Source of the DNA: Balneolales bacterium | GTDB taxonomy: Bacteria; Bacteroidota; Rhodothermia; Balneolales; HLUCCA01 | Direction: 5' to 3' | NCBI GenBank assembly: GCA_022565415.1 | Contig: JAIUMT010000036.1 | Coordinates: forward strand, 1 to 16,663 | Length of the DNA: 16,663 nt | In this document: one piece after another, positions 15,747 to 16,663 of the stretch | How the letters are laid out: each line of letters opens with the position of its first letter | Numbering within the stretch: position 1 is the first letter of the stretch | Translations under genes and position numbers: made by a program | The notes under the pieces: model-generated | Database searches by the model: none | Seen by the model: only the letters and a program-made list of their open reading frames with translations | What the model was told of the DNA's origin: nothing

Positions 15747-16397
15747 TTATAAGTACCAGTAAACGGCCAAAAAATGACTGCCTGTTCCCAACATCACAAA
15801 TATATGCCAAATTTCATGGAACCCAAAGACTTTCGGCCATAAATCCGGTTTTTTTAACGCATAGATAATAGCCCCAACGGTGTAGAAAAACCCTCCGGCG
15901 ATGACCCAGAAAATAGCCTCCGGACTTACATTCCCGGCCATGTTCGGAATACTCAGTACGGCTAACCATCCCATGAAGACATAAAACCCAGTCGACACCC
16001 ACCTGGGCGCGCTAAACCAAACCAATTTCAGCAAAATTCCGACTTTTGCCAGAATCCAGATGCTAATCAGAAATATCCATTTCGTAATGCCATCCATCGC
16101 CAGCAGGCAAAATGGGGTGTAGGTTCCGGCAATCAGCACGTATATCATGGCATGATCTAGCTTTCTCAACAGCATCGTGCCTCTTTCGTCGAGATTTAGC
16201 ATGTGATAAACGCTACTCGCCGTGTACAACAGCACCATGGAGAGTCCGAATATCGTCACAGCCAGAAACCGGATGTCGTCTCCGATTTGCATCGCCTGAC
16301 GAACCATCAGCACGAGTCCGACCAACGACAGCAAAGCTCCCGCAAGATGCGTAAGACAGCTCACGGGATCTTTAATTTTCCGAATTATGGATATCAA
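15747..16397 (-). CDS. Hemolysin III / PAQR family membrane protein
   Basis: A 216-aa, seven-helix inner-membrane protein of the bacterial hemolysin III (TrhA/YqfA) branch of the PAQR superfamily. Some members affect membrane lipid or energy balance, and the haemolysin name reflects an old assay. The family's proposed metal-site residues are all present: SSVYH (61-65, His65), LDHAMIY (80-86, Asp81-His82) and HEIWH (194-198) near the C-terminus, in the block FGFHEIWHIFVMLGTGSHF. Length is normal. It follows the phosphosugar mutase gene by 24 bp and precedes the broken methyltransferase by 39 bp on the same strand, so the three may be cotranscribed. Confidence 0.93.
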   Translation of the reverse strand: MISIIRKIKDPVSCLTHLAGALLSLVGLVLMVRQAMQIGDDIRFLAVTIFGLSMVLLYTASSVYHMLNLDERGTMLLRKLDHAMIYVLIAGTYTPFCLLAMDGITKWIFLISIWILAKVGILLKLVWFSAPRWVSTGFYVFMGWLAVLSIPNMAGNVSPEAIFWVIAGGFFYTVGAIIYALKKPDLWPKVFGFHEIWHIFVMLGTGSHFLAVYWYL

Positions 16398-16421
16398 CGT
16401 GTTTCCTCAGTTGTGATAACC

Positions 16422-16663
16422 TCAGGCCACCCCAAGATCGTGCATAATCGTGTCGATTTTTTTATCAAGCGCTGCCGACACACGCTCAAAATCTGCTGTA
16501 CTAGCCAGATTTCCCCTCACGCTGCAGTAGAATTTGATTTTAGGCTCTGTACCCGACGGGCGCGCTGATATCACGCTTCCATCCTCAGTGATGAACTGCA
16601 AGACATCCGATTTCGGCAAATCAATTTTGTGCAGACTTCCATCCGACAAGCGGCGTTCTTCCT
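16422..16663 (-). CDS. Phosphosugar mutase (phosphoglucomutase/phosphomannomutase), C-terminal part
   Basis: Only the last 80 residues or so are in the window; the frame is open to the right edge. The fragment carries IDLPKSDVLQFITEDGS and the phosphate-binding loop SARPSGTEPKIKFY of domain 4 in alpha-D-phosphohexomutases, which hold the substrate phosphate. This form of the loop, with KIKFY, is usual for the long phosphoglucomutase/phosphomannomutase type (about 570-590 aa). The exact sugar cannot be told from the C-terminus. A TTG at 16649 is internal, not the start. Confidence 0.92.
   Translation of the reverse strand, partial: EERRLSDGSLHKIDLPKSDVLQFITEDGSVISARPSGTEPKIKFYCSVRGNLASTADFERVSAALDKKIDTIMHDLGVA

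Overview
The window looks like ordinary chromosome from a member of the Bacteroidota. Supporting signs are a DUF6132 small membrane protein, an EttA-type ABC-F protein, a class I fructose-bisphosphatase, an L-lysine 6-transaminase, a tetrapyrrole-methylase-fold RsmI paralogue, many genes without a strong Shine-Dalgarno sequence, and TAA as the usual stop. I see no transposase, integrase, phage gene or CRISPR array. The assignment to Bacteroidota is inference from gene content; genus cannot be told.

Layout. The left part (1-4481) reads rightward: the 3' part of a divergent fructose-1,6-bisphosphatase, acetyl-CoA synthetase, an FKBP-type prolyl isomerase lipoprotein and a 68-aa DUF6132 membrane protein, with hairpin terminators after the last three. 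Leftward, 4508-6178 is a full-length ettA homologue cut by one in-frame TAA. A small ankyrin-repeat gene (6510-6893) follows rightward. It converges on a leftward block (6953-9716): an RsmI-like methyltransferase, a DUF3592-like membrane protein, a 52-aa membrane protein, and a membrane-anchored class A beta-lactamase-fold protein that has lost its catalytic motifs. The last three are packed within 4-6 bp of one another and are almost certainly one operon. Rightward again (9937-12827) are a monoglyceride-lipase-like hydrolase, a DUF819 membrane protein and a short-chain dehydrogenase lacking the catalytic serine. L-lysine 6-transaminase lies leftward at 13160-14560. An initiator tRNA-Met with a clear promoter and terminator is at 14740-14812. 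The right end is a leftward group: the C-terminus of a phosphosugar mutase, a hemolysin III/PAQR membrane protein, and a SAM methyltransferase that is also cut by one in-frame TAA.

Working together. Most genes are housekeeping or metabolic (gluconeogenesis, acetate activation, lysine catabolism, translation) and form no obvious joint pathway. The two points most worth following are the pair of clean in-frame TAA codons in otherwise intact genes (ettA and the methyltransferase) and the operon of a dead beta-lactamase-fold protein with two small membrane proteins. I did not find a convincing new defence, mobile or biosynthetic system.
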